Source: Desulfovibrio sp. DV
GTDB lineage: Bacteria > Desulfobacterota > Desulfovibrionia > Desulfovibrionales > Desulfovibrionaceae
Direction: 5' to 3'
NCBI RefSeq assembly: GCF_001936595.1
Contig: NZ_MLBG01000001.1
Span: 1 to 64,000 of the forward strand
DNA: 64,000 bases
In this document: piece by piece, positions 26,365 to 35,556 of the stretch
Layout of the letters: each line of letters starts with the position of its first letter
Position numbering within the stretch: position 1 is the stretch's first letter
Position numbers and translations under genes: made by a program
The notes under the pieces: model-generated
What the model saw: only the letters and a program-made list of their open reading frames with translations
The model's database searches: none
What the model was told of the DNA's origin: nothing

Positions 26365-28524
26365 CTATTTGCGCTTGAGGCGCTCGGCCAGATACTCGGC
26401 CACGTGGCGTACCTCAAAGGGGGTCTTGTCGTGTTCGAAGCCGCCGCGGATCTGCATGATGCAACCCGGGCAGTCGGTGGCCATGGCAGTTGCGCCGGTG
26501 GCCTTGAGGTTGTTGATCTTTTTGGTCAGCAGTTCCTTGGACAGTTCCGGAAACTTTACCGAGAAGGTGCCGCCAAAGCCGCAGCACACGTCCTCCTCTT
26601 CGGCCGGCACGTATTCCAGCCCGGCAACGCCAAGGAGCGCCCGGGGAGCTTCGGTCACGCCAAGGCCCCGGCACAGGTGGCAGGGGGCGTGGTAGGTGAC
26701 CTTTTTCTCCGGCCCGGCAAAGGCCTCATCGGTGATGCCGAGCACGTCGCGCACAAACGAGCTGAAGTCGATGACCCGGTGGGCGAACTGGGCGGCCTTG
26801 TAGGCCATGGCCGGATCATCGGCGAAAAGCCGCTTGTAGCCGTGTTTGAGGTACGAGGCGCAGGAGGCGCACATGGTCACGATGTAGTCGAAATCCTGGG
26901 CGTCGATGGCGTTCATGTTGTGGGCGGCCAGTTCCCGGCCGGCCTTTTTCTCGCCCATCATCATCAGCGGCAGGCCGCAGCAGGACTGGCCCATGGGATA
27001 TTCCAAGGCCACGCCCTTCTTGGTGGCAATGACCGACACCGCCGCTTCCATCTGCTCGGGATAGACAAAGTCCTGCACGCAGCCGGAGAACAGCGCCACC
27101 CGGAGGTTGGCCCCGGTCACATGCGGCTTGATCTTTTCCCAGCGATCCCGGAAGGCTTCGTCGGCCACGGCCGGGAGAGCCCGGAAATCCTGGTCCTTGA
27201 ACAGGAACATGGGCAGGTGGCGCAGATAGGGCGTGCCGCCGGTGACCGGCTTTTGCAGCAACCTGGCGGACTTGAGCATGGTGTGGAAGAGCTTGCGGTT
27301 TTTAAGCACCTGCCCGGCCACCGAGGAATAGAGCGGATGGCCTTCTTCGTCCTGGATGCGGGCGTGGACTTCCTTGATCAGGGTCGGCAGATCGATGCCG
27401 GCGGCACACACGGCCTTGCAGGCCCCGCAGTTGAGGCAGTTCTGCACAAGGTTCTTGGCCGCCTCCCGACCGTGGAAGAAGTAGGTGGCCACCAGCCCGA
27501 TGGCTCCGATGTAGATGTGGCCGTACTTGTGTCCGCCGACCAGCCGGTAGATGGGGCAGACGTTGGCGCAGGCCCCGCAGCGGATGCAGCGCAGCACCTG
27601 CTTGAATTCCGGGTCCTTGGCCATGGCCATACGGCCGTTGTCCAAAAAGACCACGTGCTTGACCTTCTTGCCTTCCGGGCCGACTTCGCAGGGCACGGCT
27701 CCGGTGATCCAGGTGACATAGGAGGTGATGGCCTGGCCGGTGGCGTTTTTGGGCAGGCAGCGGATGATGCGCAGGGCGTCGTGCAGGGTCGGCATGAGCT
27801 TGTCGATGCCGGCCAGGGCCACATGGACCCGCGGCAGGGTGGTGGTCAGCCGGCCGTTGCCTTCGTTGGTGATGAGTCCAATGGTGCCGGTGGCGGCGAT
27901 GGCGAAGTTGGCGCCGGAGATGCCCATGTCGGCCTGGCAGAATTTGGGGCGCAGTTCGCGCCGGGCCACCTTGACCAGCTTTTGGATGTCCACATCCTGC
28001 TGTTTCTGGGTGACTTCGGAGAAGAGGTCGGCCACCTGGTAGCGGGACAGGTGGATGGCCGGCATGACCATGTGGGTCGGGCCTTCATGGCGCAGTTGGA
28101 TGATCCATTCGCCAAGGTCGGTTTCCGTGACTTCCAGGCCCTCGGCCTCGAGGTGGTCGTTTAAGTGCGTCTCCTCGGCCGTCATGGACTTGGACTTGAC
28201 GATGGTCTTGACGTTATTTTCCTTGGCGATGCGGGCGATGATCTCATTGGCCTCGTGGGCGGTGGCGGCCAGATGGACCGTGGTGCCGGCGGCTTCGGCG
28301 TGGCGCTTGAACTCCTGGAAAAGCTCTTCCAGCTGGTCGATGGCCACGTCCTTGGCGGCGGCGATCTCGGCGATCAACTCCGGGGCGTCGATGCCGGCAA
28401 AGGCGTTGGCCCGGGAGGTGCGGTAGGCCACGGCGAACTTGTCGAGGGCCTGGCGCTGAAATTCATTGTCCAGAGCTTCGCGCAGCTGCTGGCGATACTC
28501 TTTGAGGGTGGTGGCGTCTTGCAT
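26365..28524 (-). CDS. lldH: L-lactate dehydrogenase Fe-S protein (LutB-LutA fusion, LldH type)
   Basis: 719 residues, cytoplasmic. The N-terminal LUD/LutB domain (about 1-300) is followed by two [4Fe-4S] motifs, C313IRCGACANVCP and C363LNCGACKAVC, and two CCG domains with CC at 515-516 and 647-648, CASC at 552, CHLC at 615 and CPGC at 685. Separate LutA and LutB of other bacteria are thus joined. With the LutC-like protein encoded directly upstream (no gap) it should oxidise L-lactate to pyruvate. Same arrangement as D. vulgaris DVU3032-3033. Last gene of the operon. Confidence 0.9.
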   Translation of the reverse strand: MQDATTLKEYRQQLREALDNEFQRQALDKFAVAYRTSRANAFAGIDAPELIAEIAAAKDVAIDQLEELFQEFKRHAEAAGTTVHLAATAHEANEIIARIAKENNVKTIVKSKSMTAEETHLNDHLEAEGLEVTETDLGEWIIQLRHEGPTHMVMPAIHLSRYQVADLFSEVTQKQQDVDIQKLVKVARRELRPKFCQADMGISGANFAIAATGTIGLITNEGNGRLTTTLPRVHVALAGIDKLMPTLHDALRIIRCLPKNATGQAITSYVTWITGAVPCEVGPEGKKVKHVVFLDNGRMAMAKDPEFKQVLRCIRCGACANVCPIYRLVGGHKYGHIYIGAIGLVATYFFHGREAAKNLVQNCLNCGACKAVCAAGIDLPTLIKEVHARIQDEEGHPLYSSVAGQVLKNRKLFHTMLKSARLLQKPVTGGTPYLRHLPMFLFKDQDFRALPAVADEAFRDRWEKIKPHVTGANLRVALFSGCVQDFVYPEQMEAAVSVIATKKGVALEYPMGQSCCGLPLMMMGEKKAGRELAAHNMNAIDAQDFDYIVTMCASCASYLKHGYKRLFADDPAMAYKAAQFAHRVIDFSSFVRDVLGITDEAFAGPEKKVTYHAPCHLCRGLGVTEAPRALLGVAGLEYVPAEEEDVCCGFGGTFSVKFPELSKELLTKKINNLKATGATAMATDCPGCIMQIRGGFEHDKTPFEVRHVAEYLAERLKRK

Positions 28525-29148
28525 CTACTTGTCCTCCAGGATGAGGATGTGCAGTTCCAGCGGGCCGTGCACGCCAAGAGCCAGCACCCGTTCGATGTCG
28601 GCGGTACGGCTGGGGCCGGTGACAAAGGCCGTGTAGTCGGGCTGGGCCATCCATTCGACGAGTTTCGGTTCCAGGGCGTAGGAATCGGCCACGATGGACG
28701 AGGCCGGCAGCACGGCGATGTGGATTTCGGCCACCATGCTGGCCAGACGCACTTCCTCGCTCATCGAGCGCACAACGACCGTGCCGGTTTCGGCAATGCC
28801 GGCAACGGCCATGGTCAGGCCGATGTCGATGCCGCCCAGGCGCGAGCGCATCCCCGAGGTGATCAGGCTGATGCCCTTTTCGGCGCACAGGCCGGAGAGC
28901 GTCTCCATGGCCTCGGCCGGCATTTGCGGCGCGCAGATGATTTTTTCCTGTTTGGTTTCACACAGGGCTTCGGCCGTGCCGGACAGGGGGGCGTCACAGC
29001 CCGAAGCCAGGATCTGGCAGGCCTCTTTGCCCACGCACACGTCGGTCACATAGGCCATGGCTTCGTCCATGGAAGCGACGGGCCGCACCACGGCCGAGAC
29101 CAGGGAGGCCTTTTGCGTCAGCAGTTCGACCAGATTGGGGGTCGTCAT
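28525..29148 (-). CDS. lldG: LutC/YkgG-type lactate utilisation protein (LldG)
   Basis: 207 residues, LUD domain (MVSEVRLASMVAEIHIAVL-like core; ISLITSGMRSRLGGIDIGLT near the middle). Subunit of the L-lactate dehydrogenase complex together with the LutB-LutA fusion that starts at the next base. An upstream in-frame start exists, but the ATG at 29148 follows AGAGAGG and begins the conserved region (MTTPNLVELL). Homologous by order and sequence type to DVU3032. Confidence 0.87.
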   Translation of the reverse strand: MTTPNLVELLTQKASLVSAVVRPVASMDEAMAYVTDVCVGKEACQILASGCDAPLSGTAEALCETKQEKIICAPQMPAEAMETLSGLCAEKGISLITSGMRSRLGGIDIGLTMAVAGIAETGTVVVRSMSEEVRLASMVAEIHIAVLPASSIVADSYALEPKLVEWMAQPDYTAFVTGPSRTADIERVLALGVHGPLELHILILEDK

Positions 29149-29182
29149 GGGAACCTCTCTTTCGTCGGATGGCGTAAAAGGC

Positions 29183-29215
29183 ACGGCCGGCGACGCAGGA
29201 CGCGCAGCCGGCCGT
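29183..29215 (-). promoter_or_regulatory. Hairpin between lactate permease and lldG
   Basis: ACGGCCGGC (minus, 29215-29207) and GCCGGCCGT (29191-29183) form a perfect 9-bp stem, followed after three bases by four T. Within the 92-base gap it could be a weak terminator or an RNA-processing site that sets different levels for permease and dehydrogenase. Confidence 0.45.
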
Positions 29216-29240
29216 ACCTGGGTCTATGCGCGGTTTAAGG

Positions 29241-30875
29241 TTACGGCAGCATCCACTTCAGGGCGTAGGCCTGCAGCAAGGTCAGCACGGCGACAAAGCC
29301 GAGCATGGCCAGGGAGTGGGGCAGGGTGAAGCGGAAGATGTCGCCTTCCTTGCCCACCATGTTCGAGGCCGCGGTGGCCACGGAGATGGACTGGGGCGAG
29401 ATCATCTTGCCGGTAACACCACCGGAGGAGTTGGCGGCCACGGTCAGGTGCGGGTCGACGCCGATCTGCTGGGCGGTCGTCTTTTGCAGCGAACCGAACA
29501 GGGCGTTGGACGAGGTGTCCGAACCGGTCAGGAACACGCCCAGCCAGCCGAGGATCGGCGAGAAGAACGGGAACAGCGCGCCGGAGGCGGCAAAGGCCAG
29601 ACCCATGGACGAGCTCATGCCCGAGTAGTTCATGATGTAGGCCAGGCCCAGGATCATGGCGATGGTGGCGATGGGCCAGCGCAGCTGCTTGATGGTGCGA
29701 AGCAGGCAGGCAAAGCCCTTGCCGAAGCCATAGCCGGGCATGAAGAGGATGGAGATCAGGCCGGCAAACAGGATGGCCGTGCCCGGGGTGGACAGCAGGT
29801 TGAGGTTGAAAACGGCCGGATACGGGGTATCCTTGGCCACGATGGGGACGGTTTTCATGACCAGGTTATGCAGGCCCGGCCACTCGAACTTCATGAGGAA
29901 GATCTTGTCCAAAATGGCCTTGAAGGAATCGATGCCCCAGAAAAAGACCATGACGGCCAGGATGATGTAGGGAAGCCAGGCGCGGAAGATCTCGCCGCCC
30001 GAGAATTCCGAGGCCACGACGCGGCTGGCCGCCGGCGGCTCGTCCGGGAAGTGCCAGGTCTGCTTGGGCTTCCAGACCTTGAGGAACAGGCCAAGGCCGA
30101 TGATGGTGACGATGGCCGAGATGATGTCGGGCAGGTAGGGGCCGACGTAGTTGGAGACCAGGAACTGGGAACCGGCAAAGCACACACCGGCGATGATGAC
30201 GGCCGGCAGGATTTCCATGGTGCGCTTGAAGCCGCACATGGTCACCGAGATCCACATCGGGACGATGATGGACAGGAAGGGCAACTGGCGACCGCAGATG
30301 GCGCTGATCTTCATCATGTCGAGGTCGGTGACCTTGGCCGCGACCACGATGGGGATGCCGATGGCGCCGAAGGCGACCGGCGCGGTGTTGGCGATCAGGC
30401 AGATGCCGGCGGCGTAGAGCGGGTTGAAGCCAAGGCCCACCAGCATGGCGGCGGTGATGGCCACGGGCGTGCCGAAGCCGGCCGTGCCTTCAATGAAGGA
30501 GCCGAAGGCGAAAGCGATGAAAATGGCCTGGAGCCGACGGTCGTCGGTGATCTGGGCCAGGGAGTTTTTGATGATGTTGAATTCGCCGGACTCGACCGTC
30601 ATGTTGTAGACCCAGATGGCGGTGATGACGATCCAGACGATGGGGAAAAGGCCGAAGGCCGCACCGTAGAGGGTGGCGCCGATGGCCAGATCAGCCGGCA
30701 TGTTCCAGGCGAAAATGGACAGCAGCACGGCCACGGCCGTGGCGGCAAAGGCAGCTTTGTGGCCGGCCATGCGTTTGACCGCCAGCATGAAGAAGAGAAT
30801 GTACAAGGGAATGCCCGCGACCAACGCGGACATGGCCACGCTCCCCAGCGGTTGGTACTGTTGGACCCACGACAT
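29241..30875 (-). CDS. lctP: L-lactate permease (LctP family)
   Basis: 544 residues, about 13 membrane helices. Typical LctP segments: IAFAFGSFIEGTAGFGTPVA near residue 130, ANTAPVAFGAIGIPI, and LTGSDTSSNALFGSLQKTTA plus ANSSGGVTGKMISPQSISVA near the end. Imports lactate with protons. The start at 30875 (MSWVQQYQPLG) has AAGGAGCG in front; the longer frame is not supported. Corresponds to DVU3026 of D. vulgaris, but here it sits after the DRTGG gene instead of next to PFOR. Confidence 0.95.
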   Translation of the reverse strand: MSWVQQYQPLGSVAMSALVAGIPLYILFFMLAVKRMAGHKAAFAATAVAVLLSIFAWNMPADLAIGATLYGAAFGLFPIVWIVITAIWVYNMTVESGEFNIIKNSLAQITDDRRLQAIFIAFAFGSFIEGTAGFGTPVAITAAMLVGLGFNPLYAAGICLIANTAPVAFGAIGIPIVVAAKVTDLDMMKISAICGRQLPFLSIIVPMWISVTMCGFKRTMEILPAVIIAGVCFAGSQFLVSNYVGPYLPDIISAIVTIIGLGLFLKVWKPKQTWHFPDEPPAASRVVASEFSGGEIFRAWLPYIILAVMVFFWGIDSFKAILDKIFLMKFEWPGLHNLVMKTVPIVAKDTPYPAVFNLNLLSTPGTAILFAGLISILFMPGYGFGKGFACLLRTIKQLRWPIATIAMILGLAYIMNYSGMSSSMGLAFAASGALFPFFSPILGWLGVFLTGSDTSSNALFGSLQKTTAQQIGVDPHLTVAANSSGGVTGKMISPQSISVATAASNMVGKEGDIFRFTLPHSLAMLGFVAVLTLLQAYALKWMLP

Positions 30876-30970
30876 TGTCTCACGCTCCTTTTGGTTGGAA
30901 ATTAGACCAGCCGCTCCCGGTCCCATCGCCGCGAGGGATCGGGGTGCGAGCCAAACCGCTTTATCGGACA

Positions 30971-31012
30971 GGGCCTCCCGGAACGGGACCGTGAGCGCGC
31001 TCCGGGAGGGCC
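30971..31012 (-). promoter_or_regulatory. Hairpin between DRTGG gene and lactate permease
   Basis: CCTCCCGGA (30974-30982) and TCCGGGAGG (31001-31009) form a perfect 9-bp stem that extends to 12 with one mismatch. It lies in the 144-base gap and has no T run, so RNA processing or stabilisation is more likely than termination. Confidence 0.45.
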
Positions 31013-31019
31013 GTGCCTG

Positions 31020-32084
31020 CTACAGGCCGAGGTTCTTTTTAAGCAACGCCATGTTGACCGCCTGCTGGACGATCTTGGTGCCGTGCTCGATGCGCGACCG
31101 GTCACGCAGCTTTTCCCGGGTAAGCATGAGCTCCATCTTCTTGGCCACGGAGAAGGTGTCGTCGCGCACCACGATGACGGGCACGCCCTTGTCTTCGGCT
31201 TTGGCCAGGATCATGTCGTTGGGATAGAGATTGCCGGTTAAGATCAGGGCCGAGCAGTTGCCTTCCAGGGCCACGAGCTGCAAATCGGACCGGTCACCGC
31301 CGCACAGGATGGCCACGTCTTTCTGGCGCTTGAAAAAGGTCACGAAGTTTTCGATCTGCATGGTGCCGATCAGGAAATTGACCACCAGTTTGTCGGTCTT
31401 GGGGGCGGCGGTGACGAGGCGGCCGCCAAGGCCCACGGCCAGATCCGAGGCGCGCACGGCGAACATGATGGGATCGTGGGGCACGATGCCAAGGACGTCC
31501 ACGCCCCGGCGCTTGAGGAACGGGGTGATGAGCGTTTCGGCTTCCTCGCGGAAGTGTTCGGGCACGTCGTTTAAGATGACGCCGACCAGATCGTCGCCCA
31601 GGGCCTCCTTGGCGGCGGCCAGATAGTCGTAGTTGTATTCCTGGAGATAGCGGTCGACCAGGATGACCTTGGCGCCCATGGCCTGGCTCACGGTCACGCC
31701 GTCCACGCCGCAGTATTTGCCGGAGTAGAGGAAGCTGCCCGAGCCGCCGACCAGCATGAGGTCCTTGTCTGCGGAAAGTTTTTTATAGCTGTCGACGATG
31801 CCCGGCAACAGATTGGCGCAGTCTTCGAGGAAGGCCCGCATCCGGAAATCGCGGGTGATGACCACCGGGGTGACCAGGGACGGGTCTTCGGACAGGCCCA
31901 GGGCCTGCTGCATGAAGTAGGCGTCCTCGTCGCCGATCTGGTTGCCGATCTTGTGGGGCACGGCGCCGATGGGCTTCATGTAGCCGATACGCTGCCCTTC
32001 GCGCTGGAAATGCTGTCCCAGGGCCAGGGTGACGAGGTTTTTTCCCGAATATCCCTGGGTGGACCCAATGTAGAGACCGATCAT
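31020..32084 (-). CDS. BioD-like P-loop and DRTGG domain protein (DVU3031 type)
   Basis: 354 residues. An N-terminal P-loop resembles dethiobiotin synthetase (GLYIGSTQGYSGKN, residues 3-16) and a C-terminal DRTGG domain contains GGDRSDLQLVALEG. The same two domains form the N-terminal part of long phosphotransacetylases, without the catalytic PTA domain. Its D. vulgaris homologue sits beside pta and ackA; here it sits beside an ADP-forming acetyl-CoA synthetase, suggesting that it regulates acetyl-CoA to acetate conversion whichever enzyme is used. Role inferred; biochemical function unknown. Confidence 0.82.
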   Translation of the reverse strand: MIGLYIGSTQGYSGKNLVTLALGQHFQREGQRIGYMKPIGAVPHKIGNQIGDEDAYFMQQALGLSEDPSLVTPVVITRDFRMRAFLEDCANLLPGIVDSYKKLSADKDLMLVGGSGSFLYSGKYCGVDGVTVSQAMGAKVILVDRYLQEYNYDYLAAAKEALGDDLVGVILNDVPEHFREEAETLITPFLKRRGVDVLGIVPHDPIMFAVRASDLAVGLGGRLVTAAPKTDKLVVNFLIGTMQIENFVTFFKRQKDVAILCGGDRSDLQLVALEGNCSALILTGNLYPNDMILAKAEDKGVPVIVVRDDTFSVAKKMELMLTREKLRDRSRIEHGTKIVQQAVNMALLKKNLGL

Positions 32085-32108
32085 AGGATTGTTCCTCCTG
32101 GGTTCGTT

Positions 32109-34214
32109 TTAGGCGGAAAGCGTGATGCGCACGTCGGCCACGACGGCCTTCTCGGAATTGACCAACACCGGGTTGAACTCGGCTTCGAGGATTTCCGGGA
32201 AATCCAGGGCCAGTTCGGACATGGTGAGCAGGATGTCCTCAATGGCCTGGAAGTTGACCGGCTGTTCGCCGCGCACACCCTTGAGCAACATGTAGGATTT
32301 GATCTCGCGGATGATGCCCTTGGCGTCGTCACGGCCAAGAGGAGCCAGCCGGAAAGCGATATCCTTGAGTATTTCCACGTAGATGCCGCCCAGGCCGAAC
32401 ATCAGGAGCGGCCCGAACTGATCGTCGCGCTTAAAGCCGATGATGATTTCCTTGCAGCCTTTGGGAGCCATTTCCTGGACCAGACAGCCGGCGATATACG
32501 CCTCGGGACGCATCCGCTGGGCCCGGGCCGTGATGTCGAAGAAGGCGTTTTTGACGGCTTCGGCATCGATCAGGTTCACTTTGACGCCGCCGACATCGGA
32601 CTTGTGCGAGATTTGCGGCGAGGCGATTTTGAGGACCACCGGGTAGCCGATCTTCTCGGCTGCGGCCACGGCTTCGTCGGAGGACCGGGCCAGGGCGGTG
32701 TTGGGAGTGGGCAGATTGTAGGCCCGAAGGACTTCCTGAGCCTGGAATTCCACCACTTCGGTTGCGCCCTTGGACCGGGCCTCATTGATGACGAGGCGGG
32801 CCTTTTGGCGGTTGCGCTTGATGGCCGGGTATTCCTGGGCCGGGGTCTGCCGCCACAGGTAGTAGTTGTACATGGTCTCGATGCTGGCAATGAGCGGCTC
32901 CGGGTAGATGGAGCAGGGGATGCCGGCTTCGGTCAGCCGCTTCTGGCCCGGGCGCGTGCGCATACCACCCATGTAGTTGACGAAGATGGGCTTTTTGGTG
33001 GTCTTGGCCACGTCGATGATGGCCTCGGCCGTTTCCATGATCTCAGCTGAGGCCGTGGGGGTCAAAAGCACCAGGATGGAGTGGACCTGGGGATCCTCGA
33101 CCACCACTTCCAGGGTCTTGCGATAGCGTTCGGCCGGGGCGTCGCCGATGAGGTCGACGGGGTTGTACAACGAGGCGTAGGGCGGCAGGAACTCCTTTAA
33201 GCGGTCGATGGTGGAGTTGGAAAGCCGCGCCATGTTGAGGCTGGATTTTTCCGTGGCGTCGGCGGCCAGGATGCCGGGACCGCCGGAGTTGGTGACGATG
33301 CAAAGGCCCGGGCCTTCAGGCAGGGGCTGGGTGGAAAAGGCCTGGGCCAGATCGAACAGGGTGGCCATGTCGGCCGCCCGGATGACGCCGGTCTTGCGGA
33401 AGGCGGCGGAGTAGGCCTGGTCCGAGCCGGCAATGGCGCCGGTGTGGGAGGAGGCGGCCTTGGCGCCGGCGGCGGTGGTGCCGGACTTGATCATGATGAC
33501 CGGCTTTTCCCGGGTCACCTTGGCGGCCTGTTCGATGAAGTCTGCGCCATGCTCGACGTTTTCAATGTAGCCGAGGATGACCGACGTGTTGGGGTCGGTG
33601 CGCAGATACTCAAGCATGTTGGCTTCGTTGATGACAGCCTTGTTGCCGAGCGAAACGAACTTGGAGAAACCGATATTTTCGCCCAGGGCCCAGTCGAGGA
33701 TGGCGGTGCAAAGCGCTCCGGACTGGGAGAAAAAGGCGATGGAGCCTTCGGCGGGATAGCCGGCGGCAAAAGAGGCGTTGTTGTGGTCCTGGGTGCTGAT
33801 GAGTCCCAGGCAGTTGGGACCGACCATGGCGATTTCATGCTCGGTGCAAAGCTCGATCAGGCGCTGCTCCAGGGCATAGCCTTCCTTGCCCACTTCCTTG
33901 AAACCCGCGGTGATGATGATGACGGCCCGGACCTTGCGTTCGATCAGGGCGTCCATGGCCGGCAGCACGGCAGCCACGGGCACGACGATGACGGCCAGAT
34001 CGAGGCCTTCCGGCAGATCCTTGATGTTCTTCGTCACCGGCAGGCCGAGAATCTCGTCTGCCTTGGGGTTTACAGGAATGAGCGTACCCGAGTACCCGGC
34101 CTCCAGCATGTTGGCCACGACCGTATAGCCGACCTTGCCCGGGGCTGTTGAGGCCCCGATGACGGCTACGGTTTTGGGCGCAAACAGCGCGTGAATGTTC
34201 TCTTTCAAACTCAT
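32109..34214 (-). CDS. Acetate--CoA ligase (ADP-forming), fused alpha-beta
   Basis: 701 residues. CoA-binding domain 1-130 (VAVIGASTAPGKVGY), succinyl-CoA-ligase-like domain with the phospho-histidine loop SSHTGAIAGSD near residue 255, then an ATP-grasp beta part (YPVVLKIASPQISHKSDVGG...) to the end. Converts acetyl-CoA, ADP and phosphate to acetate, ATP and CoA in one step. It occupies the place that pta and ackA hold in the D. vulgaris lactate operon, so it probably carries substrate-level phosphorylation here. Acyl specificity (acetyl versus propionyl or other) cannot be read from sequence. A protein-acetyltransferase GNAT tail is absent. Confidence 0.88.
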   Translation of the reverse strand: MSLKENIHALFAPKTVAVIGASTAPGKVGYTVVANMLEAGYSGTLIPVNPKADEILGLPVTKNIKDLPEGLDLAVIVVPVAAVLPAMDALIERKVRAVIIITAGFKEVGKEGYALEQRLIELCTEHEIAMVGPNCLGLISTQDHNNASFAAGYPAEGSIAFFSQSGALCTAILDWALGENIGFSKFVSLGNKAVINEANMLEYLRTDPNTSVILGYIENVEHGADFIEQAAKVTREKPVIMIKSGTTAAGAKAASSHTGAIAGSDQAYSAAFRKTGVIRAADMATLFDLAQAFSTQPLPEGPGLCIVTNSGGPGILAADATEKSSLNMARLSNSTIDRLKEFLPPYASLYNPVDLIGDAPAERYRKTLEVVVEDPQVHSILVLLTPTASAEIMETAEAIIDVAKTTKKPIFVNYMGGMRTRPGQKRLTEAGIPCSIYPEPLIASIETMYNYYLWRQTPAQEYPAIKRNRQKARLVINEARSKGATEVVEFQAQEVLRAYNLPTPNTALARSSDEAVAAAEKIGYPVVLKIASPQISHKSDVGGVKVNLIDAEAVKNAFFDITARAQRMRPEAYIAGCLVQEMAPKGCKEIIIGFKRDDQFGPLLMFGLGGIYVEILKDIAFRLAPLGRDDAKGIIREIKSYMLLKGVRGEQPVNFQAIEDILLTMSELALDFPEILEAEFNPVLVNSEKAVVADVRITLSA

Positions 34215-34250
34215 TCGGCTACCTCGCTCGCCAGTTGATTGTGGGCCGGA

Positions 34251-35555
34251 TCAGCGACCGGCCAGGGTCTCCGCGTAAATCTCCACTGGATGCTTGATTG
34301 CCAACGTATCGCCGGCCTGTGACAGCATGTCGCCTATCTGGAGCATACAGGCCGGGCAACTGGTGGCCGCGACCGTTGCGCCGGTGGCCACGATATTGTC
34401 CCGCTTGTGTTTGCCGATGCGCTTGGACAGGTCGTAATGCTGCAGGGTGAAGCTTCCGCCGGAGCCACAGCAGGAATCCGCGCCATCCATTTCAACCAGT
34501 TTGTAACGCGGGTTGGCAGCAATGAGCGCCCTGGGTTCGGCGGAAATGCCCAGGGATTTTTTCAGGTGGCAGGGGTCGTGGTAGGTGACTGCGACAGGCT
34601 CGCCGGCAACCGGGAGATCGGCCGGGACCACGCCCACGTCCTGGATCAGGAAGGCGCTTATGTCTTTGACCTTGGCGGCCATTTCCCGAATCTTGAACTT
34701 GGTGGTTTCGGGCAGGCTTTCGGCCATAAGGGGCCACAGCTTTTTGATGGTGGAGGTGCAGGTGGCGCAGGGCGTCACCAGCACGTCGAAATCGGCATCG
34801 CCAAAGAGCTTCATGTTGTGGGCCACCAGGGCCTCGAAGGTCTCCCGGTCGCCCGAAGACAGGGCCGGAATGCCGCAGCAGGCCTGGTCATGGGGCATAT
34901 ACACGCCCACGCCGTGGTGGTCGCAGACCTTTAAGACCGCTTCACCGATGCGCGGGAACATCTTGTCCACCACGCAGCCGTAGAAAAACGCCACCTTGAG
35001 GCCGGAAAAGCCACGGGGGGCATTGCGTTCGGCCGCGGCTTCGTGCAGGGCCGTCCCGGCCAGGGGGGCGAAATGTCGCCCGCCGATCAGGTCGGAAAAG
35101 ACCCGGGCGCACGAGGAACCGATCATGTCGTTGACCGGCTTGGTGAAAAGCCCCTGGAACTTCGAGGCAATCGCCAGCACCGAGTCAAAGAGCCGGGGGT
35201 TTTTGAGAAGGCCCCGGAAGATGGCCCGCTTGACCGGCGGCAGACCGTAGTAGCCGGTGAGAAAGGCCCGGGCCTTGAGGAAGATGTCCAGCGCCTTGAC
35301 GCCGCTTGGACAGTTGGCCTGACACGAGCCGCAAAGGAGGCAGGCGTCCAGGCGATCCTTGACCCCGGCCGGGTCCTTGATGACTTCATCGGCCAGACAT
35401 TCGAGCAGGGCGATCTTGCCCCGGGCCACATGGCCCTCAAGCCCGGTCTCGGCGTAGATGGGACACACGGCCTGGCACATGCCGCAACGCATGCAGGCCA
35501 CGAGCTGGTCGTCGATCTGCTTCAAGAGGCCGACGAGCTGACGCATCTCGCTCAT
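34251..35555 (-). CDS. GlcF/GlpC-type Fe-S subunit of lactate dehydrogenase
   Basis: 434 residues. Two N-terminal [4Fe-4S] motifs (CMRCGMCQAVCP, CLLCGSCQANCP) and two C-terminal CCG domains (FYGCVVDKMFP, QACCGIP; CHLKKS, DSCCGSGG, SCPACMLQ). Takes electrons from the FAD subunit encoded one base upstream. Corresponds to DVU3028. Probably cytoplasmic or membrane-associated; the electron acceptor is unknown. Confidence 0.9.
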   Translation of the reverse strand: MSEMRQLVGLLKQIDDQLVACMRCGMCQAVCPIYAETGLEGHVARGKIALLECLADEVIKDPAGVKDRLDACLLCGSCQANCPSGVKALDIFLKARAFLTGYYGLPPVKRAIFRGLLKNPRLFDSVLAIASKFQGLFTKPVNDMIGSSCARVFSDLIGGRHFAPLAGTALHEAAAERNAPRGFSGLKVAFFYGCVVDKMFPRIGEAVLKVCDHHGVGVYMPHDQACCGIPALSSGDRETFEALVAHNMKLFGDADFDVLVTPCATCTSTIKKLWPLMAESLPETTKFKIREMAAKVKDISAFLIQDVGVVPADLPVAGEPVAVTYHDPCHLKKSLGISAEPRALIAANPRYKLVEMDGADSCCGSGGSFTLQHYDLSKRIGKHKRDNIVATGATVAATSCPACMLQIGDMLSQAGDTLAIKHPVEIYAETLAGR

Positions 35556-35556
35556 G

